Origin: Halorubrum aquaticum
Lineage (GTDB): Archaea; Halobacteriota; Halobacteria; Halobacteriales; Haloferacaceae
DNA length: 64,000 nt
Assembly (NCBI RefSeq): GCF_900113615.1
Contig: NZ_FOPZ01000001.1
Location: forward strand, 186,001 to 250,000
Reading direction: 5' to 3'
Below are positions 15,136 to 23,581 of this stretch, piece by piece. The notes under the pieces are model-generated. The model made no database searches and was not told the origin of the DNA. It was given only the letters and a program-made list of their open reading frames with translations. Each line of letters opens with the position of its first letter. Positions within the stretch are counted from its first letter, which is position 1. A program made the translations under genes and the position numbers.

Positions 15136-16101
15136 ATGACGGTAACCGTCGTTTCCACGGGCGGTACGATCGCTTCGACACCGGACTCCGGTGGAGACGC
15201 GAGCCCACAGCTCACCGGGGAAGACCTCGTCTCCGCCGTTCCCGAACTCGCGGACGTCGCGGAGATCGACACGGAGGAGTTCTCCAACGTCCCGAGCGCG
15301 CACTTCACGATCGAGCAGATGGGAGCGCTCGCGCGGTTCCTCACGGAGCTCGACGACGACCCGGACGTCGACGGGATCGTCGTCACGCAGGGGACGGACG
15401 TCCTCGAGGAGTCGGCGTACTTCGTCGATCTCTGTTATCGCGGCGAGACGCCGGTCGTCTTCACGGGAGCGATGCGGAACCCGTCGCTTCCGAGCGCGGA
15501 CGGCCCCGCGAACCTCCTCGCGAGCGTGAGAGCGGCGACGGACGAGCACGCGTCCGGACGCGTGCTCGTCGCGTTCAACGACCGTGTTCACGCCGCTCGA
15601 GAGGTGACGAAGACGAACTCGATGAACCTCGACACGTTCAGGTCGCCGGAGTTCGGCCCGCTCGGCGTCATCGACGAGTCGCGAGTCACGTGGCGTCGGA
15701 CGCCCGAGTCGCCCGACCCGGACCTCGCCGTCGAGTACGACGACCTCACGAACGACGTGTACGCGGCGTTCGTGACCGCGGACGTGGCTCCGGAACACCT
15801 CGCTCCAGCCCGCGAGAGCGACGCGCTCTGTCTCGCGACGACGGGGGCCGGCCACATCCCTCCGAAGATCGTCCCCGAGTTGGAATCGGTCGTCGAGAAC
15901 GGCGTTCCGATCGTCGCGACCACGCGGTGTCCCGAGGGTCGCCTCGCGCGGGACACGTACGGGTTTCGTGGAAGCGAACGGACCCTCCAGGAACTCGGGT
16001 GTTACTACGGCGATCTGAACCTCCAGAAGACGCGTATTCGGACGATCGTCGGGCTCGCGGCCGGGCGTCTCGACGACGTCTTCGAACGGCCAGGGGAATG
16101 A
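15136..16101 (+). CDS. Asparaginase/glutaminase family protein
   Basis: A 321-residue homologue of L-asparaginase. The first catalytic motif is intact (STGGTIAS, nucleophile T11). The second reads VVTQGTDVLEESAYFVDL, with T87 and D88 conserved but Gln in place of the usual His before GTD. K159 in EVTKTNSMN matches the catalytic lysine. The reaction would be hydrolysis of asparagine, glutamine or a related amide in the cytoplasm, as there is no signal peptide. In this neighbourhood it could supply aspartate or act on an amide intermediate, which is speculative. ATG 15136 is fixed by the TATA box at 15106-15111. Confidence 0.85.
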   Translation: MTVTVVSTGGTIASTPDSGGDASPQLTGEDLVSAVPELADVAEIDTEEFSNVPSAHFTIEQMGALARFLTELDDDPDVDGIVVTQGTDVLEESAYFVDLCYRGETPVVFTGAMRNPSLPSADGPANLLASVRAATDEHASGRVLVAFNDRVHAAREVTKTNSMNLDTFRSPEFGPLGVIDESRVTWRRTPESPDPDLAVEYDDLTNDVYAAFVTADVAPEHLAPARESDALCLATTGAGHIPPKIVPELESVVENGVPIVATTRCPEGRLARDTYGFRGSERTLQELGCYYGDLNLQKTRIRTIVGLAAGRLDDVFERPGE

Positions 16102-16263
16102 GACCTCGAATCAGACGCTATACGCACCTTCACTCACACGTCTCCCGTATCGGAAACGGATCGGCTAGTTGGACCCGTTGAACTCCCGTTTCAAGGACCT
16201 GTCCGCCCGAAACAATTGGTCGTTGAAACCGGCGAACTGAACGGGATCCCGTCCGTCGTCACT

Positions 16264-16300
16264 CTGTCCGATACATCGAACCGTACTCCATATCGGACAG
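16264..16300. other. 10-bp inverted repeat downstream of the asparaginase gene
   Basis: CTGTCCGATA (16264-16273) and TATCGGACAG (16291-16300) are perfect inverted copies separated by 17 nt. A 12-bp palindrome, ACGGGATCCCGT, lies just before at 16241-16252. The 280-bp gap between convergent genes is AT-richer than its surroundings and holds no ORF I can support. The repeats may mark a terminator for both genes. Confidence 0.5.
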
Positions 16301-16381
16301 GTCTCTGGTTCGAGAGACAGTTGTGCGGTTCAGTCGAACCCCGTAGCCACGGGGATGCCGGGAACCGCCGGGATCCGCACG

Positions 16382-16837
16382 TTACTCGATCTCGATCGTG
16401 GTTCGCTCGCCCGAGGACCGAGACGAGCGGTCGTGATCCGTCGTGAGGTCTTCCAACACCAGTTCGAAGTTACGCTTGTTGGCCTTCCAGACGATGTCGA
16501 AGACGTCACCGACGACCGGGATCGTTCCCACGGCCACATCCAAGGAGACGTTCGCGATCATTCTGAGCAGCGTCGTGTAGGACACACCGAGACGGGCCGC
16601 CTCAACCACGATGTACAGCGAGACACCGCCGCTGAGTACGTCTCCTGCCCCCGGGAGGATCCCGAGCAGTGGATCGATACCGATACGATAGTCCATTCCC
16701 GGAACGCGAATGCCCTCATCGAGAACGTACGCCACGACCTGCATACGCTTGACCGCCGCTCGGTCAACCGATCTCGGGAGGTGCTCTATCCTCTCGTTGA
16801 ACTCGGTCAGAAACTCGCTTTTCTGCTCTCCCGTCAT
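16382..16837 (-). CDS. DUF4112 family protein
   Basis: A 151-residue protein with the DUF4112 pattern: a charged N-terminal helix, then DYRIGIDPLLGILPGAGDVLSGGVSLYIVVEAARLGV and a second glycine-rich hydrophobic stretch, VAVGTIPVVGDVFDIVWKANKRN. The family is membrane-associated and uncharacterised. The C-terminal tail is charged and Ser-rich. A TATA-like TTATCC (minus strand, near 16866) is about 29 nt upstream of the ATG at 16837. The gene ends close to the inverted repeat at 16264-16300. Confidence 0.85.
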   Translation of the reverse strand: MTGEQKSEFLTEFNERIEHLPRSVDRAAVKRMQVVAYVLDEGIRVPGMDYRIGIDPLLGILPGAGDVLSGGVSLYIVVEAARLGVSYTTLLRMIANVSLDVAVGTIPVVGDVFDIVWKANKRNFELVLEDLTTDHDRSSRSSGERTTIEIE

Positions 16838-17006
16838 AGGTCACGTATGGCCCCCTGCCGGATAACTCCGATGTCGGTGTAGTCGGTCGTGAGGACGCAC
16901 GGGACGCTGTCGCTGTACTGAGCTATCCGGTTCGAACGTATCGACGATCGAGGGATGGAACGGGACGGGACGGGACGACGGGTCGACTCGCCCGACGAAC
17001 GGGCCC

Positions 17007-18068
17007 CTACTCGCCCAGCGACCGGACGGCCGAAACCGCCTCGTCGACGGGGGGCGCGTCGAACCACGCGGTCCCGGTGTAGGCGTTCGCGCCGGCGGCG
17101 TACATCGCCGAGACCGCCTCGAGGACCCCGTCGGGGAGATCGATCGGCTCCTCCTCGCAGAGTTCGCGCCAGTCGGCGAGGTCGCGGTCGGCGACCGCGG
17201 ATTTCGCCTCGCCGACCGCCTCGACCCACTCGGGGTCGGCGCGCTTGTACCACTGGCGGACGACCTCCTTGGAGACCTGCTGACCGCCGTAGGAGAACCG
17301 GTTCTCGTCGAAGGTGCCGACCACGTCGGCGACGCGGAGCTCCCCGTCGACGTAGAGACACTCGATCTTGCCGTCCTCGTGGACGAACCCGGTCTCCTCG
17401 GCGCGGTCGGTGACGACGCGGTTCACGTCGCGGGCGAGGTCCGCGAGCGCGTCGACGTCGGCGCGACCGGCGATCCGGTCGGCCTCCTCCCGCGAGAGGT
17501 AGCGGTCCTGCTCCTCGTACTTCGTCGAGAACTCCACGACGGGTTCGGGCAGGTCGACCGACTCGTCCGGCCACTCCTCGAAGGGGAGGTCGAAGTCGGC
17601 GGGGTCACGCCGGCTCCGGAGGCTCGAGCCCACGGGGACCGTGTTCCGGAAGACGACCTCCAGGGGGACGAGGTAGTTCTCCCCGCCCGCGGCGTGGAAC
17701 GCGTCGTAGTCGTACCCCGCCTCGGGACCCGCGTACGGGAGGTCGGGTACCCGGGTCAACTCGATCGCCATCTCCGTCGGCGGCGCGTCGGCCTCCGCGA
17801 GGGGAACGACCGCGTCCTCGGGGTCGGCTCCCGACTCGACCGCGACGGGGTCGACGACGCCGCGGTAGTGCGTGGCGACCCCGGCGTCGGCCAGTCGCTC
17901 GAAGTTGAACGCGCCCATCACACAGAGGCTCGCGCCCTTTCGCGGGATCGCGTCGGGCATCCGCCCCCAGTCGAACACGGAATACGCGTCGGTGAACGCG
18001 AACCGGCCGCGGCCGAGGCCGTCGGCGGTCGCGGGCTCGACGACGCGGAACTCCTTGACGCTCGTCAT
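17007..18068 (-). CDS. purC: Phosphoribosylaminoimidazole-succinocarboxamide (SAICAR) synthase
   Basis: A 353-residue ATP-dependent ligase joining CAIR and aspartate in purine biosynthesis. Recognisable regions are [36 protein letters not shown], the family's VPLEVVFRN, and [32 protein letters not shown] near the end. It is longer than the 240-residue bacterial form, as usual in haloarchaea. The ATG at 18068 (MTSVKEFRV) is used rather than one eight codons upstream because of the start of homology. purM, another purine gene, is at 58.7 kb. Confidence 0.93.
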   Translation of the reverse strand: MTSVKEFRVVEPATADGLGRGRFAFTDAYSVFDWGRMPDAIPRKGASLCVMGAFNFERLADAGVATHYRGVVDPVAVESGADPEDAVVPLAEADAPPTEMAIELTRVPDLPYAGPEAGYDYDAFHAAGGENYLVPLEVVFRNTVPVGSSLRSRRDPADFDLPFEEWPDESVDLPEPVVEFSTKYEEQDRYLSREEADRIAGRADVDALADLARDVNRVVTDRAEETGFVHEDGKIECLYVDGELRVADVVGTFDENRFSYGGQQVSKEVVRQWYKRADPEWVEAVGEAKSAVADRDLADWRELCEEEPIDLPDGVLEAVSAMYAAGANAYTGTAWFDAPPVDEAVSAVRSLGE

Positions 18069-18235
18069 ACCGGATCCGCGACCGCCTCCCAAATGAATCT
18101 TTCAGTTACGTGGTCACCTCGGTGGATCTTCGACCGAAGCGATCCATAGACGTGGATCGTATTTCGCCCGGAGGCGGCGGGAGACCGTCCGTCCGCATCG
18201 AAAGGCCCTCACGCCCCCTCCCCGCAGATGGACGT

Positions 18236-18787
18236 ATGAACGAGGAGAGCGAGGTCGTCGTCCTCCGGTACGGCCACCGTCCCGGACGGGACGACCGAAT
18301 GACGACGCACGTGGGACTGACCGCGCGGGCGCTCGGCGCGGACCGGGTGATCCTCCCGGACAACGCCGGCCAGTCGGCCGAGACGGTCCGGGACATCACG
18401 AACCGGTTCGGCGGGCCGTTCGCGGTCGAGTTACGCGAGGACCAGAAGGCGATCGTCGGCGACTGGGACGGGGTCGTCGTCCACCTCACCATGTACGGCG
18501 AGCGGGTTCAGGACGTCGAAGTCGAGGTCCGCGAGGAGGTCCACGACGCGGGCCGTGACCTCCTCGTCGTCGTCGGCGGCGAGAAGGTCCCATGGGCGCT
18601 GTACGAGCGCGCGGACTTCAACGTGGGCGTGACGAACCAGCCGCACTCGGAGGTCGCCGGGCTCGCCGTCTTCCTCGACCGGCTCTTCGAGGGCACGGAA
18701 CTCGACCGCGAGTGGGTCGACGCCGACCGTCGCGTGGTGCCGGAGGCGACCGGAAAGACGGTGATCGACGCGGACGACGACCGATAG
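18236..18787 (+). CDS. trm56: tRNA (cytidine(56)-2'-O)-methyltransferase (aTrm56)
   Basis: A 183-residue SPOUT-fold methyltransferase specific to archaea, which methylates the ribose of C56 in the T-loop of tRNAs using S-adenosylmethionine. Family stretches are VVVLRYGHRPGRDDRMTTHVGLTARALGA, VHLTMYGE, LLVVVGGEKVP, and the cofactor-binding knot region NVGVTNQPHSEVAGLAVFLDRL. Length fits the family. Start at 18236 because homology begins right there. It is divergent from purC and convergent with the KaiC-like gene. Confidence 0.92.
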   Translation: MNEESEVVVLRYGHRPGRDDRMTTHVGLTARALGADRVILPDNAGQSAETVRDITNRFGGPFAVELREDQKAIVGDWDGVVVHLTMYGERVQDVEVEVREEVHDAGRDLLVVVGGEKVPWALYERADFNVGVTNQPHSEVAGLAVFLDRLFEGTELDREWVDADRRVVPEATGKTVIDADDDR

Positions 18788-18833
18788 CCCGACTCGTCGG
18801 ACTCCGACCGCCCTCGGACTGTCACCCTTCGGA

Positions 18834-20315
18834 CTACCCGTCCTCGGCGTCGCATCGATCGCGCCGTCGGTCGACGACCTCCGGCGTCCCGCTCAGGATG
18901 CCGCGCATGCCCGACATCGGCTCGCCGACCTTGATCCCGTGTTCGGTGATCCGGAACTCGCGGATCGTCCGCTCGAAGTCGCTGGTCCGCTTTTTCAACA
19001 CGCCGATCGCCTTGCGGATCTCCCCGTTCACCTCGAGGTGTCGTAGAAAGACGATGTTGTCGGCGAGGTAGCTGATGTTCTCCATCGTCGCCTGGAACTC
19101 GCCCGTCACGTTTCGCGTCTCGTCGACGAAGATGGCCGTCGCGCCCGTGTTCTTGAGATAGCGACCGAGCGCGTGCATCTGTTGGAGCATCGTGCTCCCC
19201 TCGCCGCGGAGGGTGAGTCGATACCCCGAGATCCCGTCGACCATCACGATGTCGGCGTCCCGCCCTTCGACCTCCTCGCGGACCATTCGAGCGAACTCCT
19301 GGGGCGACCGTTCGAGCGCCTCGACCTCGTTCACCTGGAGGGTCCCCTTCTCGATCATCCGATCGACGGGGATGTTGACCGCCCGCGACCGGCTGAGAAA
19401 CGTCTCCTCGGTCTCCTCGAAGAGGTAGATGACCGATCGTTCCCCGCGGCCGGCCGCCTCCTTCATGAACTGCGTGGACAGCGTCGTCTTGCCGACGCCG
19501 GTCGGCCCGCTGACGATGCTGACGGTCCCGCGTTCGAGCCCGCCGTTGAGGAGCTCGTCGACCTCGGGGATCCCCGAGGAGATCTGTTCGATCTCGTACT
19601 CGCCGACGTGTTCGCCCGGCTGGAGCGCCGGATAGACCTCGATCCCTCCGTCGGTTACCCGGTAGGCGTGGTCGCCGCTCTGCGTTGAGGAACCGCGGAA
19701 CTTCGGTACGCGGATGGACCTCCCGTGCGCCTCGGTTCCCAACACGATCGTCCCGTCCGTGATGAACTCGAGGTCGTCGGTCGGCAGCGACTCCGTGTCC
19801 TGAACCGTGAACAGCACGGTCGCGTTCCGCTCCTTGAGAAACCGCATGAATCCGACGACCTGCTTGCGGAACTGGTAGTCGTCGTCGGTCAGGAATCGGA
19901 GCTGCGTCAGCGGGTCGACGACGACACGGTCCGGATCGACTTCGGTCACCCCCTCGACGATCCGCTCCGTGAGCGACTCCCGCTCGACCTCCGAGGGAGC
20001 GAACACCTCGTAGGACCGGTCCTCGGTGAAGACGTCCGCGCTCGGGCTCAGGTCGAGGAAGTCTATCGCCTCGGTGTCGAATCCCAGCGCCTCGGCGTTC
20101 GCCTTCAGGTCGTCGAGGTCCTCCTCGAGGTTGATGAAGAGCGCCGTCTCGCCTCGCTCGACGCCAGCCGCGAGAAAGTGGAGTCCGAGGATCGTCTTCC
20201 CGCTTCCCGCCCGCCCGTTGATCATGTAGCTCCGCTCCGGAACGAGTCCGCCGGACAGGACCTCATCGAGACCGCCGACGCCGGTCGAGAGTCGCTCGGA
20301 CAGTGATGGTGACAT
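18834..20315 (-). CDS. KaiC-like double-domain RecA ATPase
   Basis: A 493-residue protein with two KaiC domains. Domain 1 has the P-loop GRAGSGKT (34-41) and paired glutamates in NLEED. Domain 2 has GPTGVGKT (270-277) and FEETEE. The C-terminal part (ATMENISYLADNIVFLRHLE, then EIRKAIGVLKKR) aligns from memory with the cyanobacterial KaiC phosphorylation segment, with S415 at the Ser431 position and Y416 replacing Thr432. Archaeal homologues are ATPases with proposed signalling or timing roles. It is divergent from a LOV-domain histidine kinase. A TATA-like ATTTATA (minus strand, near 20342) is 27 nt from the ATG, so it is leaderless. Confidence 0.88.
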   Translation of the reverse strand: MSPSLSERLSTGVGGLDEVLSGGLVPERSYMINGRAGSGKTILGLHFLAAGVERGETALFINLEEDLDDLKANAEALGFDTEAIDFLDLSPSADVFTEDRSYEVFAPSEVERESLTERIVEGVTEVDPDRVVVDPLTQLRFLTDDDYQFRKQVVGFMRFLKERNATVLFTVQDTESLPTDDLEFITDGTIVLGTEAHGRSIRVPKFRGSSTQSGDHAYRVTDGGIEVYPALQPGEHVGEYEIEQISSGIPEVDELLNGGLERGTVSIVSGPTGVGKTTLSTQFMKEAAGRGERSVIYLFEETEETFLSRSRAVNIPVDRMIEKGTLQVNEVEALERSPQEFARMVREEVEGRDADIVMVDGISGYRLTLRGEGSTMLQQMHALGRYLKNTGATAIFVDETRNVTGEFQATMENISYLADNIVFLRHLEVNGEIRKAIGVLKKRTSDFERTIREFRITEHGIKVGEPMSGMRGILSGTPEVVDRRRDRCDAEDG

Positions 20316-20435
20316 CCGTAGGCCATTCGACGGGTGAACGTATAAATGCTACAAGGAAACGTGCTCGCGTTCGGGCGGCAGAGGACGTGAAGAAGGGACA
20401 ACGCTTAGTGGACGTGTACGCTTCTCTTAGGGGAA

Positions 20436-21914
20436 ATGGTCTCGGGCTCCGAAGGGATCGACGCGGGCACGAGCCGCGGCACCGAGGACCCCGAGGGCCG
20501 GTCCGTTGTCCTGTTGTTCATGCGGCCGGGACGCGACCGCGAGCTGTTGGCGGAGGCGCTGTCCGGCCGATATCGGATCGAGACGGCGACGGACGTGGCG
20601 GCACTCGAGTCGACGTTCGACTGTTGTCTCCTCGACGCCGACGGGTTCGGGCGGGCGGCCGAGGTCGTCGAATCGAGACGGGAACGGTCGGACCCCGTCT
20701 TCCTCCCGTTCGTCCTGTTGATCCCCGAGGGAACGAGCGACTCGGCCGTCGAGAACGCGTGGGAACGCGTCGACGACGTCATCGATCTCCCGGTGAAACG
20801 CGCCGAACTGGCCGCCCGGATCGAGAACCTGATCGGGCGGCGGGAGACGTCCCTGCGGCTCGCCGAGCGCGAGCGGCGGCTCGAGGAGGCGGTCGAGGAA
20901 CTGACGCTGAAGGAGCGGGCGATGGACGAGGCGCCGGTCGGCATCACGCTCGCGGAGCCGGGATCGGGAGACAACCCGATGATCTACGCGAACGCGGAGT
21001 TCGAGGAGCTCACCGGGTACGGCCCGGAGATGCTCGGGGAGGACTGTCGATTCCTCCAGGGCGAGGAGACCGACGAGGAGACGCGGACGGCGATCCGCGA
21101 GGCGATAGACGCGGAGGAACCGGTCTCCGTGGACGTCCTGAACTACCGGGCGAACGGCCGGAAGTTCTGGAACCGCCTCACGGTCGCGCCGATACGCGAC
21201 GGGAGCGGGACCGTCACGAACTACGTCGGGTTCCAGGCCGACATCACCGACCGGAAGATCCGCGAGCGCAGACTGGAGGTGATGAACCGCGTGCTCAACC
21301 ACAACCTCCGGAACAAGATGAACCTCATCGACGGCTACACGGAGCTCCTCCGCGAGGAACTCGGCGACGAACACCGGAAACCGATCGAGGTGATAGAGGA
21401 GACGACGGACGACCTCATGCGGATCGCGGAGGCGGTACGGAAGATCGACCACACGCTGTCGTCGTCCGACCCCGGGGGAGCCCCGATCGCGTTGCGCGAC
21501 CGGCTCTCGGAACTGCTGAGCACGTACGAGGGCCGATACCCGAACGCGACCTTCGCGTTGTCCGTCCCCGAAGACGACCCGCTCGAGGTCGCCGTCGTCG
21601 GGCTCTCGACGGCGATCGAGGAGGGCATCGAGAACGCGATCAAACACAACGACGACCCGAACCCGTCCGTCGAGATCCGGGTCGAGCGCCCGGATCCGGG
21701 GTGGATCGTGATCGAGATCGAGGACGACGGACCCGGGATACCCGACCACGAGACCCGAGTGCTCAGGAGCGGCGAGACATCGCTGAAACACGCCGACAGG
21801 CTGGGGATCTGGCTGATGTACTGGGTCGTGAACAGGGCGGGCGGCGACTTCTCCGTGTCCACCGGCGAGGGGGAGGGGACGACCCTTCGCCTGTCCGTTC
21901 CGACGGAGTCCTGA
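20436..21914 (+). CDS. Sensor histidine kinase with receiver-like and LOV/PAS domains
   Basis: A 492-residue soluble kinase. Residues about 22-135 resemble a receiver domain (CLLDADGF, DLPVKRAEL). Residues about 165-275 form a PAS domain with the LOV signature: GEDCRFLQG (C204 at the flavin-adduct position, Asp203 where Asn is usual), NYRANGRKFWN (N236, N246) and GFQADITDR (Q267). A HisKA-like helix follows with phosphoacceptor candidate H289 (LNHNLRNKMNLIDGY). The HATPase has ENAIKHND and EDDGPGIPD. It probably senses blue light or redox state through a flavin, then autophosphorylates. It is divergent from the KaiC-like gene 120 bp away. Confidence 0.88.
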   Translation: MVSGSEGIDAGTSRGTEDPEGRSVVLLFMRPGRDRELLAEALSGRYRIETATDVAALESTFDCCLLDADGFGRAAEVVESRRERSDPVFLPFVLLIPEGTSDSAVENAWERVDDVIDLPVKRAELAARIENLIGRRETSLRLAERERRLEEAVEELTLKERAMDEAPVGITLAEPGSGDNPMIYANAEFEELTGYGPEMLGEDCRFLQGEETDEETRTAIREAIDAEEPVSVDVLNYRANGRKFWNRLTVAPIRDGSGTVTNYVGFQADITDRKIRERRLEVMNRVLNHNLRNKMNLIDGYTELLREELGDEHRKPIEVIEETTDDLMRIAEAVRKIDHTLSSSDPGGAPIALRDRLSELLSTYEGRYPNATFALSVPEDDPLEVAVVGLSTAIEEGIENAIKHNDDPNPSVEIRVERPDPGWIVIEIEDDGPGIPDHETRVLRSGETSLKHADRLGIWLMYWVVNRAGGDFSVSTGEGEGTTLRLSVPTES

Positions 21915-21965
21915 AGTCCGTCGCCGTCGACCGGGAAACGGTCGGTGGAACCGCCGAGAAGCCGC

Positions 21966-22925
21966 CTACATCGCTCGCTTCGACCGGAGCCTCGCGAGCC
22001 GGACCCGCGCCTCCTGCCGGCTCGTCCCGCGCACCCGGCCGGTCTCGTCGTCCGCCATCGAGACGAGCGAGAGCCGGTCGAAGAGGGGGGGCCAGTCGGC
22101 CGCGCCGGCGGCCTCGCCCGCGAACGCGACAGCGTTCGCGAGCCCGTCACGTTCCGTCTCGCCGGCGCGGGACACCGCGGCGTCGGCGGCGCGCCGGCGC
22201 CCGGCGACGAACAGTCGGTCGCCGACGACCGCCGGGATCCACGCCGGGAGCGCGACCAGCCAGACGAGGAGGCCGGCGACTGCGTACGCCGGTCCCGGGA
22301 TCCGCTCGCGGTCGGGCTCGTATCCGTGAATTCGGTTGACGCGGCGGTCGGCCGGGCTGCGGTCCGACCGGCGGCCGACGAGCAGCGTCGCGAGCAGCGT
22401 CACCGTCTCGACGGCGACGAGTCCGGGCAACGCCGCCGTCGTGAACGCGGCCTCTCGGGTCCGAAGCCGGACCATCGCGTGCCGCAACGCGGCGTCGCGG
22501 TCAGCCGCGGGCAGCGAGAGGAGTCGCGTGGAGACGACGAGCCGCGGCCCTCGGAAGCCGTCGGCGACGGCGACGTTGGCCGCCTCCGCCCGGACGGCCG
22601 TGACCGGCGGCGGGTCGACGCCGACCGCCTCCGCGACCGCCTCGACGCGGGAGTCGATAAACGCCGCGGGGCGGTCGTCGAGGTCGGCCGAGGGGAGCCG
22701 CGCGATCCGCCGATCGACGAGGACGGGACCGAGCGCGGCCGAGGTCGCGATCCCGACGACCGCGGCTACGAGCACGCCGATCCCGACGCCGACGTCGAGG
22801 CCGCCGACGGTGCCGAGGAGCCACGCGAGGGGGACGACCGGGATCGCCGCGAGGACGACCGGGACCGTCGCGAGCGCGAGCGCGCCGACGACCGCGGATG
22901 CCCGTTCGATCGAACCGGAACTCAT
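21966..22925 (-). CDS. M48-like membrane protein lacking the HExxH motif
   Basis: A 319-residue protein with two N-terminal hydrophobic segments (about 8-38 and 44-68), a central soluble region resembling the HtpX/M48 fold (PRLVVSTRLLSLPAADRDAALRHAMVRLRTRE), and further membrane segments at about 150-170 and 212-240. Where active M48 proteases have HExxH, this protein reads RHAMVR, so the zinc site is absent and proteolysis is unlikely. It may be a pseudoprotease, or the resemblance may be superficial. A TATA-like element (agctatac on the minus strand, near 22952) supports the ATG at 22925. Convergent with the LOV kinase gene. Confidence 0.6.
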   Translation of the reverse strand: MSSGSIERASAVVGALALATVPVVLAAIPVVPLAWLLGTVGGLDVGVGIGVLVAAVVGIATSAALGPVLVDRRIARLPSADLDDRPAAFIDSRVEAVAEAVGVDPPPVTAVRAEAANVAVADGFRGPRLVVSTRLLSLPAADRDAALRHAMVRLRTREAAFTTAALPGLVAVETVTLLATLLVGRRSDRSPADRRVNRIHGYEPDRERIPGPAYAVAGLLVWLVALPAWIPAVVGDRLFVAGRRRAADAAVSRAGETERDGLANAVAFAGEAAGAADWPPLFDRLSLVSMADDETGRVRGTSRQEARVRLARLRSKRAM

Positions 22926-23056
22926 ACGCGGAAGCCGTGTCGCGGGCGGCGTATAGCTCTGCCGGAGCCGACGGACGGGGCGGCCGGGACCGGCGGGAAC
23001 CGTGAGGGCTCTCCCTTCCGGAGCTTTTAACCCCGCTCCACCGCCAAATAACGGTA

Positions 23057-23581
23057 ATGGCTTTTGAGGACCTGTTGAACGACCCCGTCATCCAGAAGTA
23101 CCTCCACGAGCTCGTGGGGCCGACGGGGATGCCGGTCGCGGCCGCGCCCCCCGACGGCGAGGTGACCGACGAGGAGTTGGCGGAGGAGCTCGGACTGGAG
23201 CTCAACGACGTCCGCCGCGCGCTGTTCATCCTCTACGAGAACGACCTCGCCACCTATCGGCGGGTCCGCGACGAGGACTCCGGCTGGCTCACGTACCTCT
23301 GGACGTTCCACTACGACAACATCCCGGAGAACCTCCAGGAGGAGATGTACCGACTGCTCGAGGCCTTGGAGGAACGCGAGGAGTACGAGCGAACCCACGA
23401 GTTCTACCTCTGTGAGGTGTGTTCGCTCCGCTTCGAGTTCGGCGAGGCGATGGACTTCGGCTTCGAGTGTCCCGAGTGCGGGTCGCCGCTCGACGCGATG
23501 GAGAACGACCGGCTCCAGGAGGCGCTGTCGATGCGATTCGAGGAGCTTCGAGACGAACTCAACGCGGACGTGACCGGCTGA
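23057..23581 (+). CDS. tfe: Transcription factor E (TFE alpha)
   Basis: A 174-residue archaeal homologue of TFIIE-alpha that helps open promoters and binds the RNA polymerase clamp. The N-terminal winged helix covers about 1-90 (MAFEDLLNDPVIQKYLHELVG, LGLELNDVRRALFILYENDL). The C-terminal zinc ribbon has FYLCEVCSLRF and FECPECGSPL. Acidic residues dominate the tail. A TATA-like cttttaac lies about 29 nt upstream of the ATG. The stop overlaps the next start (TGATG), so it forms a tight unit with the DUF2110 gene. Confidence 0.95.
   Translation: MAFEDLLNDPVIQKYLHELVGPTGMPVAAAPPDGEVTDEELAEELGLELNDVRRALFILYENDLATYRRVRDEDSGWLTYLWTFHYDNIPENLQEEMYRLLEALEEREEYERTHEFYLCEVCSLRFEFGEAMDFGFECPECGSPLDAMENDRLQEALSMRFEELRDELNADVTG

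Noticed and set aside
16102-16381. tRNA or small RNA gene in the gap
   Set aside because: No cloverleaf, T-loop or anticodon arm can be traced; only inverted repeats are visible. The same was true of the other long gaps.
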